Assembly (NCBI RefSeq): GCF_003479405.1
Contig: NZ_QUHB01000002.1
Coordinates: forward strand, 124,001 to 188,000
Direction: 5' to 3'
Length of the DNA stretch: 64,000 nt
Source of the DNA: Eubacterium sp. AF16-48
GTDB taxonomy: Bacteria; Bacillota; Clostridia; Lachnospirales; Lachnospiraceae
Below, piece after piece: positions 34,085 to 42,623 of the stretch (position 1 is its first letter; each line of letters begins with the position of its first letter). A program made the translations under genes and the position numbers. The notes under the pieces were generated by a model. The model did no database searches and was not told the DNA's origin. It was given only the letters and a program-made list of their open reading frames with translations.

Positions 34085-36709
34085 ATGAGAAACAAAATCA
34101 AACAGATTTTAACTGTGTGTTTTGTTATTGCCGCAATGGCAGTTGTATGGAATGCACCTGTTTGGGCAGACATAGCAACACAGGCGGAATTAACTGGCAC
34201 ACAGGAAGACATTGAACTTAACAAAGAAGTTACAATTAATTGGGAAAAGAATGGTGATGAAGTTGATTACTATTTCACACCAACAGAAAACAAGAGATAT
34301 TTATTTGTGTTAACAGATAATGACGACAGATTACCAGGTTTATATCAGGGAGATGACAAGTTAAGTTGGTTTAGTTATTATTCAACAGTAGATGGAAAGA
34401 TGTATCTTCAGACACCTGTGTTAGAAGCAGGAACAAAATATGATATTTATTTTACATCACGTGAAGGTGAAACAGAAATTCAGTTTGGCTTCTACGATGA
34501 TATCTGGCATGGAGCAGAAGAAATTGACAATGCTGCAACAGGCATAATGAAAAAAGGATATACTGAGGATGGAACAGATTATTCACGCGCTAAAATTTAT
34601 AAAATAACAGTTCCGGAAGATGGAGCATACGAATACAGAGTATCAGGATTAAACCCTACAGGTATTGCAGATGACGACTATGATTTTGATGTGGATATTT
34701 ATGATGAAGATGGATATTGGCATAGTAATCAGGACAGTGTACCTAACTGGGGTGGCAGTAGTGATGCATGTGCATTTGCCAACTTAGAAGCAGGAAAAAC
34801 TTATTATCTTGTTTTGGCAAACTTTTCAGTTGACAATGCATATGAGTATACATTATCGAGAACAAATTTAAGCATAGAATTAAATAGTGAAAAAACGTTA
34901 AATTGGAATGAAATAGGAGATTATTTCTATTATCATTTTATACCGGAAAAAACACAGTCATATCTTTTTACAGTTTCTGACAATGGTGATAGAGTTCCAC
35001 AAATTGGAAGAACTGATGAAACATGGAAAAAGATGATGTATGATGTAGATGGCAAAATTAGATTGGTAACACCAGTATTAGAAGCAGGAAAGGAATATAC
35101 ACTTTATGTGCCTATTGCAGCAGGTGAAAATAGCGTACGGGTTGGTTTCTATGATAATATATGGGAAGATGTAAATGCTCTTGAAACACCTTGTTCAGGT
35201 ACAATAGGAAAAGGAACGAAAAGATTTGATGGAAAAGCTTGGTATCCAAGTAACAGACTTTACAAAGTAACAGTTCCAACAACTACAAATTATGTATATA
35301 AGGTAACTGGTTTCAATAAAGAAAAAGAATATAGTACTTTACTAAGATTTTTAAATGAAGACCTTTCAGAAGTTGAAGGACAAAGAGAAATAAATGACAT
35401 TGAGCTTACCGGTTCAATTTATACAACAGTAAAATTAGAAGCAGGAAAGACATACTATTTGCGATTTTCAAATTACACGCTAGATAGTGGAGTTAATTAC
35501 AAAATAGTTACTAATACTCTTAATATTGAGAACGCAAAAAATTTAGGTGAAAGCGCAGAAGGAAAGTTAAGTGCTTCAAGTGACACAACATACAAATTTG
35601 TTGCCACAGAAGATAAGGTATATAACTTCACAGATACAAAAGTATCAGAAGATGTAAAAGAATTTTCAATATATGATAATGATTTAAATAATATATCTAC
35701 TGATAGTATTAAAAAATCAAAAGTAACATACAATGAAAATAATGAACCTAAAGTAGATTATGTTACTTACAAGATTTATCTTAAAAAAGGAACATATTAC
35801 ATTAATCTTAATAACACTTCTGATAAAGAAACAGAATATAATATTAAAGTAGAAAATGAGGAACTCGTTGATATAGACAGCATTAATTTAGATTCTAATT
35901 ACATTGAAATTGAAGAAGGTGTAAAGAAAGCTGTTAAGTACACTATAAATCCTGATAATGCTACATTTACAAGTGTTGATTGGAAAGTTTCAGACACTAG
36001 CATTGTATCACTTGGATATGTAGGTAATGTTATGAATATTGAAGCTTTAAAAGAAGGCGAATGTGATATTACAGTAACAACTAAAAATGGCAAAAAAGCA
36101 GTTTGTCATATTGTTGTAAAAAAAGCCGGGGACCATAAGTATGACAGCACAATTGAAAAAGCTAGCACATCTAAGGATGGAAAGATAATTGATAAATGTA
36201 GCCGTTGTGGAGATGTAAAAGTTGCACAGATTATTTCACATCCAACAAAGGTAGTTTTAAATAATAGCAATTTTGTTTATGATGGCAAGGTTAAGACACC
36301 AACAGTTACTGTTACAAGTGCAGATGGTAAAACAGTTGATTCTGCTAATTATGATATTTCATATGCTAATGGCAGAAAAGATGCAGGAACATATGATGTG
36401 AAAGTTACTTTTAAGGGCAACTACACAGGAAGCTTAACAACTAAGTTTACAATAGCAAAGGCTAACCAGAGTTTAAAAATTAAATTACCTAAGAAGAAAA
36501 TGAAGGTTGGTGCAAAGGCTAAAATTAAAATAACAGCTAACAAAGGTCATGGAAAAGTTACATACAAAGTATCTAACAAGAAGATTGCAAAAATCAAGAA
36601 AGGTAAGTTAGTAGCCCTTAAAAAGGGAAAAGTTAAATTAACAGTAACTTTAAAGGCAACTAAGAACTACAAGCAGAAGAAAGTTACAATAATAATAAAA
36701 GTTAAATAG
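34085..36709 (+). CDS. Secreted multi-domain surface protein with Big2-like and MBG-like domains
   Basis: 874 residues. Signal peptide (1-29, ending PVWA). Residues about 37-250 and 255-470 are two homologous beta-rich units (VDYYFTPTENKRYLFVLTDNDDR and FYYHFIPEKTQSYLFTVSDNGDR; both have VLEAGxxY and LEAGKTYYL). A third short one follows, then a Big2-like domain (about 595-680), a CSRCGDVK segment, an MBG-type repeat (FVYDGKVKTPTVTV ... DAGTYDVKVTF) and a Lys-rich domain (about 795-874). There is no sortase motif; the basic tail may bind the wall. Start ATG 34085 is chosen because AAAGGATGGAG precedes it; ATG 34076 lies inside that site. Confidence 0.8.
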   Translation: MRNKIKQILTVCFVIAAMAVVWNAPVWADIATQAELTGTQEDIELNKEVTINWEKNGDEVDYYFTPTENKRYLFVLTDNDDRLPGLYQGDDKLSWFSYYSTVDGKMYLQTPVLEAGTKYDIYFTSREGETEIQFGFYDDIWHGAEEIDNAATGIMKKGYTEDGTDYSRAKIYKITVPEDGAYEYRVSGLNPTGIADDDYDFDVDIYDEDGYWHSNQDSVPNWGGSSDACAFANLEAGKTYYLVLANFSVDNAYEYTLSRTNLSIELNSEKTLNWNEIGDYFYYHFIPEKTQSYLFTVSDNGDRVPQIGRTDETWKKMMYDVDGKIRLVTPVLEAGKEYTLYVPIAAGENSVRVGFYDNIWEDVNALETPCSGTIGKGTKRFDGKAWYPSNRLYKVTVPTTTNYVYKVTGFNKEKEYSTLLRFLNEDLSEVEGQREINDIELTGSIYTTVKLEAGKTYYLRFSNYTLDSGVNYKIVTNTLNIENAKNLGESAEGKLSASSDTTYKFVATEDKVYNFTDTKVSEDVKEFSIYDNDLNNISTDSIKKSKVTYNENNEPKVDYVTYKIYLKKGTYYINLNNTSDKETEYNIKVENEELVDIDSINLDSNYIEIEEGVKKAVKYTINPDNATFTSVDWKVSDTSIVSLGYVGNVMNIEALKEGECDITVTTKNGKKAVCHIVVKKAGDHKYDSTIEKASTSKDGKIIDKCSRCGDVKVAQIISHPTKVVLNNSNFVYDGKVKTPTVTVTSADGKTVDSANYDISYANGRKDAGTYDVKVTFKGNYTGSLTTKFTIAKANQSLKIKLPKKKMKVGAKAKIKITANKGHGKVTYKVSNKKIAKIKKGKLVALKKGKVKLTVTLKATKNYKQKKVTIIIKVK

Positions 36710-36720
36710 TAATTTAGAGG

Positions 36721-36761
36721 ATGCCACCTTTCAACACAATTAGTTGACAGGTGGTATTTTT
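36721..36761 (+). terminator. Intrinsic terminator after the surface protein
   Basis: ATGCCACCT (36721-36729) pairs with AGGTGGTAT (36749-36757), followed by a U-rich run (ATTTTTGG). Confidence 0.75.
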
Positions 36762-36779
36762 GGTTTAAAACCAATAAAA

Positions 36780-37069
36780 CCCCCCTGCTATGCAGGGGGG
36801 GTCCCAGTGAGCTTTAGCTTCAAGTAAAAACCTCCTTTGATATAATAAGTATAGGTTCGCCAACCATACAAAAAATCAAAGGAGGTATCCAAATGGACAA
36901 AAACAGTTTAGCACATACTAGATGGGAAGGTAGGTACCAAAGGTGGTTGTGGGGTGACTATTTCAAGTCAGTCAGGCTTGAGAATGCATCAGCTTACACA
37001 GGAGGAAGATGCGGCATTGGCAACAACATCTTGCTTCTATGGTCCGTTAAAGCCGGAAAAATAGGATAA
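36780..37069 (+). mobile_element. IS200-like relic with intact 5' RNA control structures
   Basis: Starts with a perfect GC-rich hairpin (CCCCCCTGC-TAT-GCAGGGGGG, 36780-36800). Then ACCTCCTTTGAT and ATCAAAGGAGGT form a 12-bp stem that hides the ribosome site of an ORF at 36893-37069, as in IS200, where such a structure silences the transposase. The ORF begins MDKNSLAHTRW, like TnpA, but then diverges, and has only 58 residues with no HUH or Tyr motif. The rest has been deleted. Confidence 0.65.
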
Positions 37070-37181
37070 AGGGTTAAAGATTGTCATGTAGTATATTTGG
37101 GGAAAACGTGATATTATTATTTCAAATGTAACAGGGACCGGTTTAAATTTAAATAATGATTAAATGGAGAGTTAGAAAATT

Positions 37182-37388
37182 ATGTGGAAGATAAAGCATA
37201 TATTTGATGGTGAATACGGATGTGAGGAAAGAATCGGGAATCAAAAGCCGAAGGTATCAGTTACCATAACTAACAATAATGATGAAAAAGTTATTCTATC
37301 GGTGGAAGACCAGTGGTTGAGGGATAATAATTTAGATGAAGGCGATGAGTGGCCTTTAGAGGTCGAAGGGAATGTAGGTCTTGATTAA
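37182..37388 (+). CDS. Small protein of unknown function
   Basis: 68 residues with ATGGAGAG before the ATG. Beta-rich and acidic (KPKVSVTITNNNDEKVILSVEDQW, then EGDEWPLE). The gene-free 110 bases before it show only an AT-rich promoter-like area. Not recognised. Confidence 0.45.
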   Translation: MWKIKHIFDGEYGCEERIGNQKPKVSVTITNNNDEKVILSVEDQWLRDNNLDEGDEWPLEVEGNVGLD

Positions 37389-37427
37389 GATGGAGATTAT
37401 GATAACAGACTAAGACAAGGAGAAAAA

Positions 37428-37655
37428 TTGGTGAGAGAAGAATTAATTAAGAACATTGAGCAGGGGTTGGAAGTGGCATATATAAATGGAACACTTCATC
37501 TTTCAATGGATTGCTTTTGGAGTGAGATTATATCAGGAAAACTTGTGCTTAAAGAACATGAGGATGCAAGGTGGCTAACAAGAGAAAAGTTAGATGATGT
37601 TCAGTGGCTGCCTGCGGATATTACACTTATTGAAAAGTTGAAAAGAAATTTATAA
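37428..37655 (+). pseudogene. Nudix hydrolase, C-terminal fragment
   Basis: The frame starts inside the Nudix box (only REEL of the REUXEE part remains) and continues with LHLSMDCFWSEIISGKLVLKEHEDARWLTREKLDDVQWLPADI, typical of MutT-like 8-oxo-dGTP/CTP pyrophosphohydrolases. The N-terminal half with the glycine of the box and its first Glu is gone, so it is inactive. Confidence 0.8.
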
Positions 37656-37777
37656 TAAAATATTTAACCGTTAAATATCTGTCTTTAAGAGAGTTGCAAG
37701 TAAGCTCTTTAACAGTTGGTAAATTATAAAAATTTTTTGATATATAAGAATACTAACTACCATCTAGGAGAATAAGC

Positions 37778-38370
37778 ATGAAGTGGAATTCAAATTTATA
37801 TGACAAAAAGCACGATTTCGTAGCTGAATATGGGAAGGGATTGCTGGATGTTGTACCTGAAAATCCGAATCAAAAATATTAGATTTAGGATGTGACACAG
37901 GTACACTTACTACGCAATTAACTAATTTCGCAGGGACAGTTATAGGTGTTGACAGCTCTTATGATATGATAGAAAAGGCGAGAAGCCAATTTAATAATAT
38001 TGAATTTATTGTGGGTGATGCTCTTAATTTACCCTTTGAAAATGAATTTGATGTTGTTTTTTCAGATGCCGTGTTTCATTGGATAGAAAATCATGATTTG
38101 TTGCTAAAAAATATACATAGGGCTTTAAAAGATAATGATTTTAGAATTGATAGGGTATATGCATACGACAGACCTACCGTATTAAAAGACGAAAAACAGG
38201 GATTGGAAAATTGGATGAAACAGTTTTTTGTGTCTGAATTAGAGCAAAGGTCAAAAGAGAATCAGGAGCAGATTCAGGAGAAAATTGAAAAGCATTATCC
38301 GTCTGAGCAAAGAGAAGAAATATGGACAAGTATTCAATTAAAATATATTGAAAACTACATTGGAAAATAA
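37778..38370 (+). pseudogene. SAM-dependent methyltransferase, frameshifted and internally deleted
   Basis: Starts MKWNSNLYDKKHDFVAEYG after an AGGAG site. A one-base loss in an A run near 37880 breaks the frame before motif I (ILDLGCDTGTLT); the second frame continues with GVDSSYDMIEKA and FSDAVFHWI. After IHRALKDN a piece of about 20-30 residues is missing before DFRIDRVYAYDRPTVLKD. Two lesions, so non-functional. The family resembles Tam-like trans-aconitate methyltransferases. Confidence 0.8.
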
Positions 38371-38457
38371 TGAAAAATAACGGACTTTACGCAAAACTTG
38401 TAAACTTGCAGAAAGCTTCGGCAGAGTGGAAAATTAAGTAAATTAAATAAAATGCAT

Positions 38458-38492
38458 AATGCCACTAAGATTAAAATCCTGGTGGCATTTTT
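38458..38492 (+). terminator. Intrinsic terminator after the methyltransferase relic
   Basis: AATGCCAC (38458-38465) and GTGGCATT (38482-38489) form the stem, followed by TTTTTG. The rest of 38371-38625 is AT-rich and without other features. Confidence 0.8.
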
Positions 38493-38625
38493 GTACGGAA
38501 AAAATTATAATACTATAAAAAAATGGCGATTAACCTAATGTTATGGTATATTAAAAGGCAGATGGTGTTGGCAAAACAATAGTTTCATTATTTAAAATTA
38601 TATAAAGCTTATGGAGGTTAAAAAG

Positions 38626-38916
38626 ATGGGAATTAATTCAATAGATGCAGAGGATGATCAGTTTGCATATCGTTATGACACACAATTATTAATTGACAGA
38701 CGTGATGAGGATTTAGACGAGGATGAAATTGCGGATTACATAACAGAGCATTTTGAAGGAAATAGTCTGATTGCTGCCGGGGATGAAGATTTGGTGAAAA
38801 TACATTTTCATACAAATGAACCATGGAAAATTTTGGAGTATTGTAATCAGGTAGGAGAAATCTACGATATTGTTGTTGAAGATATGATTAGACAATCAAA
38901 TGGACTTCAAGGTTAA
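38626..38916 (+). CDS. Stand-alone FakA/DAK-phosphatase-like C-terminal domain protein
   Basis: 96 residues from ATG 38626, nine bases after GGAGG. AYRYDTQLLIDRRDEDLDEDEI, then GNSLIAAGDEDLVKIHFHTNEPWKILEY and a GEIYDIVVEDM end match the C-terminal domain of DAK2-type fatty-acid kinase subunits (YloV/FakA), which are over 500 residues. The kinase domain is absent and there is a normal ribosome site, so it may be a natural single-domain protein. Its role is unknown. Confidence 0.65.
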   Translation: MGINSIDAEDDQFAYRYDTQLLIDRRDEDLDEDEIADYITEHFEGNSLIAAGDEDLVKIHFHTNEPWKILEYCNQVGEIYDIVVEDMIRQSNGLQG

Positions 38917-38980
38917 ATTAAAAACAGATAGTTAATTATATTGTGGGATTATTTTTCAATTTAGTTTAGGAGCTTACGAT

Positions 38981-39469
38981 ATGAATGATATAGAAAATAA
39001 ATTTTTTGAAAAATACAAGGAATTGGACAGTTTATGCAAGGATGTGTTAAACAGCAATCAAGGTGTGACACAGTACATATGTGAGATGGAAAAGACATCT
39101 GGCAGGGGAAGACACTATGTTGACTCATGGGACTATGATTACAAAATGCTTAAACACGTCAGATGGGTTAGAAATAATATTGCACATGGTAATGGTAGTT
39201 CAGAATGCAGTGAAAATGATATTAAGTATGTAAAAGATTTTTATCAAAGAATTATGCAACAAAAAGACCCATTTTCAATAATATACCAAAGACAAAATGA
39301 AATAAAAAAACGTACAGTTAAGCAAAGTGAAATAAAACCAAATCCATACATAAATAACAGGAAAACCACTAATAAAAATAGAGGATATACAAGGCTGGCG
39401 GTGGGAATATTCATTGTTATTATAGTAGTTTTATTGATGATAATGTCACGGTTACTTGGTAATTCATGA
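38981..39469 (+). CDS. HEPN-like protein with a C-terminal membrane anchor
   Basis: 162 residues. The helical N-terminal part (1-95) contains HVRWVRNNIAHGNG, whose RNNIAH fits the R-x4-H motif of HEPN ribonucleases, preceded by acidic helices. A Lys/Asn/Arg-rich linker (105-135) is followed by one membrane segment (about 140-158) and a short tail, so the HEPN part faces the cytoplasm. A similar layout occurs in a Lachnospiraceae family (I believe DUF6548, not verified). RNase activity is inference. Confidence 0.5.
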   Translation: MNDIENKFFEKYKELDSLCKDVLNSNQGVTQYICEMEKTSGRGRHYVDSWDYDYKMLKHVRWVRNNIAHGNGSSECSENDIKYVKDFYQRIMQQKDPFSIIYQRQNEIKKRTVKQSEIKPNPYINNRKTTNKNRGYTRLAVGIFIVIIVVLLMIMSRLLGNS

Positions 39470-39485
39470 GATAGGAAATGAAAAT

Positions 39486-39959
39486 ATGGAATTAGTATAT
39501 AAAAAGGCTACAATAAAGGATATTGAAATTTTAACTAAATCACGTGTTCAGGTATTAATAGCAGCTAATAAATTGCCTGAAAATACTAACATGGAAAATG
39601 TTAAAGAAAAGTCATACGAATACTATAGGGAAGCATTAAAAGATGGTTCACATACAGCATATCTGGTGTTTGATGGCGAAATTTTAGTTGGAACGGGAGG
39701 AGTTAGTTATTATAGAGTAATGCCAACCTATCATAATCAAGATGGGAGAAAGGCATATATAATGAATATGTACACGAAACCTGAATATAGAAGAAAGGGT
39801 ATTGCAAAAAAAACACTTGATCTACTTGTTAAGGAAGCAAAGTCTAGGGGAATACAGGACATTTTGCTTGAAGCAACAGACATGGGGAGGCTATTATATA
39901 AAAAGTACGGTTTTGTAAAAATGGACAATGAAATGGAACTAATAAATTTTGATGATTAA
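39486..39959 (+). CDS. GNAT-family N-acetyltransferase
   Basis: 157 residues from ATG 39486; an earlier in-frame start at 39456 would overlap the previous gene. Typical order: VYKKATIKDIEILTKSRVQVL, then AYLVFDGEILVGTGGVSYY, then the acetyl-CoA loop TKPEYRRKGIAKKTLDLLVKEA, and LLEATDMGRLLYKKYGFV. Substrate unknown. Confidence 0.88.
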   Translation: MELVYKKATIKDIEILTKSRVQVLIAANKLPENTNMENVKEKSYEYYREALKDGSHTAYLVFDGEILVGTGGVSYYRVMPTYHNQDGRKAYIMNMYTKPEYRRKGIAKKTLDLLVKEAKSRGIQDILLEATDMGRLLYKKYGFVKMDNEMELINFDD

Positions 39960-40025
39960 ATAAGAGAAGTACAATTGGTGATTTTATAGTTTGGGTAAGT
40001 TTAAAAAAGTAAAAGAGGTAGAAAT

Positions 40026-40934
40026 GTGGGTACAAAAAAGGACATAGCATATTATCACCTGCCGGGATTGTTTGAATTTTATGAACTATATCGGGTATTT
40101 TTACCGCTATTTCAGGAACATAGAGAATATTTTTATGATTGGTGTGACATAGGCTCAATATACGGTGCACCGGCAGATTGCCTTTGGGGTGGAGGACGGG
40201 CAGGATTCGGAGATGCAAATCCGGGAGAAGTATTGAGGTTAATGCAGGAATATGGAATATCGGCACGTTTGACTTTTAGCAATTCATTACTTCAGGAAAA
40301 ACATCTTTCGGATTACAGGAGCAATAAACTTTGTGCTCAATTTGAGAAGGGGGAACAAGTGCCAAATGGTGTTATAGTTCATTCAGATTTATTACTACAT
40401 TACATACAGGAAAAATACCCCAATTTCTATTTTGTTTCGTCCACCACCAAGGTGTTGACGGATTTTGACGAATTTTTAAGGGAAGTAAATAGAGAGGATT
40501 TTCTTTATGTTGTGCCTGATTTCCGCTTAAATAAGGCAATTGACAGATTTGATTTACTGTCAGAAAAACAGAAGGATAAGGTGGAATTTCTTTGCAATGA
40601 ATGTTGTTGGTTTGATTGCAAAGACAGGAAAAGTTGTTACGAAGCTGTTAGCAGGAAGAATTTAGGAGAATCCGGTTATGAGCATTACTGCAAATCTCCT
40701 GAAGCAAAATATGGATATCGCTTTTCTAAAGCAATGGAGAATCCGGGATTTATTGGAATTGATGATATAAAAAATGTCTACATGCCAATGGGATTTTCAA
40801 ATTTTAAAATTGAAGGGCGAAGTCTTGGAAGTGCACTAATTCTTGAATTTTTACTATATTACATGACAAAACCTGAATATCAGATTCATGTAAGAGAAAA
40901 AATATATTTAGATAATATGTTGGATTTGTTTTAA
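40026..40934 (+). CDS. Probable TIM-barrel protein related to U32 peptidases
   Basis: 302 residues, GTG start at 40026 after AGAGGTAG. The ATG two bases before is in another frame that soon stops. It has ISARLTFSNSLL, FVSSTTKVL, YVVPDFRLNK, a Cys-rich section CNECCWFDCKDRKSCYE and near the end GFSNFKIEGRSLG, the last like the FKIEGR of U32 proteins, where it helps shape the barrel. The four-Cys cluster might bind Fe-S. Function is unknown. Confidence 0.5.
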   Translation: MGTKKDIAYYHLPGLFEFYELYRVFLPLFQEHREYFYDWCDIGSIYGAPADCLWGGGRAGFGDANPGEVLRLMQEYGISARLTFSNSLLQEKHLSDYRSNKLCAQFEKGEQVPNGVIVHSDLLLHYIQEKYPNFYFVSSTTKVLTDFDEFLREVNREDFLYVVPDFRLNKAIDRFDLLSEKQKDKVEFLCNECCWFDCKDRKSCYEAVSRKNLGESGYEHYCKSPEAKYGYRFSKAMENPGFIGIDDIKNVYMPMGFSNFKIEGRSLGSALILEFLLYYMTKPEYQIHVREKIYLDNMLDLF

Positions 40935-41000
40935 ATACAGCGACAATTAGCCAATCATTGAAACGAGGGGCAATATTGTATTACAAGAGGAGATGTAAGG

Positions 41001-41765
41001 ATGATAAAAAGTCAAAATTACATTTTGGATTTTACACATGTTTATAAAGATGAAGATATAGAAAAAATTGATGATATTAACTGGATTGACTGCTCAGACA
41101 TAGAAGGCTGTGATTTATATTGCTCTGGTTTGGCACGGGAGGAGATTAAAAAAAGAACCGAAAAATATGGAATTTATGGAATCCATTTTATTGATTCAGG
41201 TAATTATCATTATGTGACAAAAATACTGACAGATAGGATAGATTCTAAGTTTTCATTGGTTTTGTACGACCATCATACGGATATGCAAAAGCCGCTAATA
41301 GAAGGCATGACCAGTTGTGGCGACTGGGCAGCACAGGTTATTATGGAAAATAAAAATCTGGTTCAGCTGATTTTAGTAGGTGCCACTAATGAAGATATTA
41401 GTCAAATTGATGTTACAAATAAGGAAAAACTGGTGACTTTTTCTGTAGAAGAATTGCGAAACGGAACCAGAAAGGAAAAGCTTGAAGATATTATAACAGA
41501 TGTGCCATTTTACATTTCCATAGATAAGGATATTTTGGATAGGCGCTACATCGAAACTAATTGGAGTCAGGGGCATATGCCTCTTGGAATGCTGGATCAT
41601 TTGTTAGAATTTTTCCTTAAGGATAAAAAAATACTGGGAATTGACATATGTGGTGAATGTCAGGTGGGATTGCCCTTTCCGGAATATATAGAGGCGGAAG
41701 AAAAAAACTCAAAAACTAATATACAATTATTTGAATACATAAAGAAATACAGAAAGGATTTGTAA
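41001..41765 (+). CDS. Arginase-fold (ureohydrolase-like) protein
   Basis: 254 residues, with AGGAGATGTAAGG before the ATG. Ureohydrolase metal-binding motifs can be seen: LYDHHTDMQ (for DxHxD), and ISIDKDILDRRY (for SxDxDxxDP, with the Pro replaced). A GIHFIDSGNYHYVT segment precedes them. The substitutions suggest a divergent member; arginase, agmatinase or formimidoylglutamase activity cannot be assigned. Confidence 0.7.
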   Translation: MIKSQNYILDFTHVYKDEDIEKIDDINWIDCSDIEGCDLYCSGLAREEIKKRTEKYGIYGIHFIDSGNYHYVTKILTDRIDSKFSLVLYDHHTDMQKPLIEGMTSCGDWAAQVIMENKNLVQLILVGATNEDISQIDVTNKEKLVTFSVEELRNGTRKEKLEDIITDVPFYISIDKDILDRRYIETNWSQGHMPLGMLDHLLEFFLKDKKILGIDICGECQVGLPFPEYIEAEEKNSKTNIQLFEYIKKYRKDL

Positions 41766-41850
41766 TATTAGACAAGGGACTTAACAATGTCAACTACTTA
41801 CAACCTAAAGGTAGTAGATTTCTGTTTATGAAAATGAAAGGATTTTATTT

Positions 41851-42549
41851 ATGAATAAAAAAACAGTCATAGACAAAGTGCAAAACAAACTTTTTGAAAT
41901 GCAGGACTTAAAATATCGTGATTTCCATGCCAAACTGATTCCAACAATGGATAAGGAAAAGATTATTGGAGTTCGGATTCCTGCTCTTAGAAAATTTGCC
42001 AAAGAGTTTGGAAAAACAGGAGAATCCAAGGAGTTTTTGAAGATTTTGCCACATAAATATTATGAGGAAAATAATCTTCATGGACTTTTATTAGAACAAA
42101 TGAAGGACTATGAGGGATATATTGAAAAAGTGAAGCAATTTCTACCATTTATAGATAATTGGGCAACTTGTGATATGTTTGGGGCAAAAGTAGCTAAGAA
42201 GCATTTGGATATATTCATTAAAGAAGTATATGAATTTATAGATTCAGATAATACATACACTATAAGATTTGGTATAAGCATGCTTATGAAACATTATTTA
42301 GAAGATGAATTTAAGTTGGAGTATCCACAAAAAGTAGCTGAGGTTTCATCTAATGAATATTACGTCAATATGATGAGGGCCTGGTATTTTGCCACGGCTC
42401 TGGCAAAGCAATATGACAGCATAATTCCCTTCATTAAAGAAAAGCGTTTAGATGTATGGACACACAATAAGGCAATACAAAAATCAATAGAAAGTTATAG
42501 AATAACACCAGAACAAAAGGGGTATTTAAGAACTTTGAAAATAAAGTAA
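41851..42549 (+). CDS. DNA alkylation repair protein AlkD family
   Basis: 232 residues of HEAT-like helices. YRDFHAKLIPTMDKEKIIGVRIPALRKFAKEF at the N-terminus, then HGLLLEQMKDYE, DNWATCDMF, and AMYFATALAKQ-like MRAWYFATALAKQ with DVWTHNKAIQKSIESYRI at the end, all AlkD hallmarks. AlkD glycosylases excise bulky and cationic alkylpurines without base flipping. AAAGGATTTT precedes the ATG. Confidence 0.9.
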   Translation: MNKKTVIDKVQNKLFEMQDLKYRDFHAKLIPTMDKEKIIGVRIPALRKFAKEFGKTGESKEFLKILPHKYYEENNLHGLLLEQMKDYEGYIEKVKQFLPFIDNWATCDMFGAKVAKKHLDIFIKEVYEFIDSDNTYTIRFGISMLMKHYLEDEFKLEYPQKVAEVSSNEYYVNMMRAWYFATALAKQYDSIIPFIKEKRLDVWTHNKAIQKSIESYRITPEQKGYLRTLKIK

Positions 42550-42565
42550 AATTAGCAAAGTAAGT

Positions 42566-42615
42566 AAAACGATGCTACTTTGATTCTTAAATGGAATCAA
42601 AGTAGCATCGTTTTT
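42566..42615. terminator. Strong bidirectional terminator
   Basis: A perfect 21-bp stem (AAAACGATGCTACTTTGATTC and its complement) with a seven-base loop, T-rich on both sides. It serves the convergent AlkD-like and sodium transporter genes. Confidence 0.92.
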
Positions 42616-42623
42616 ACGTATCT

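Noticed and set aside
36780..36801. GC-rich hairpin considered as the terminator of the surface protein gene
   Set aside because: It has no U-tract, and a better terminator lies at 36721-36761; position and context fit the IS200-type end better.
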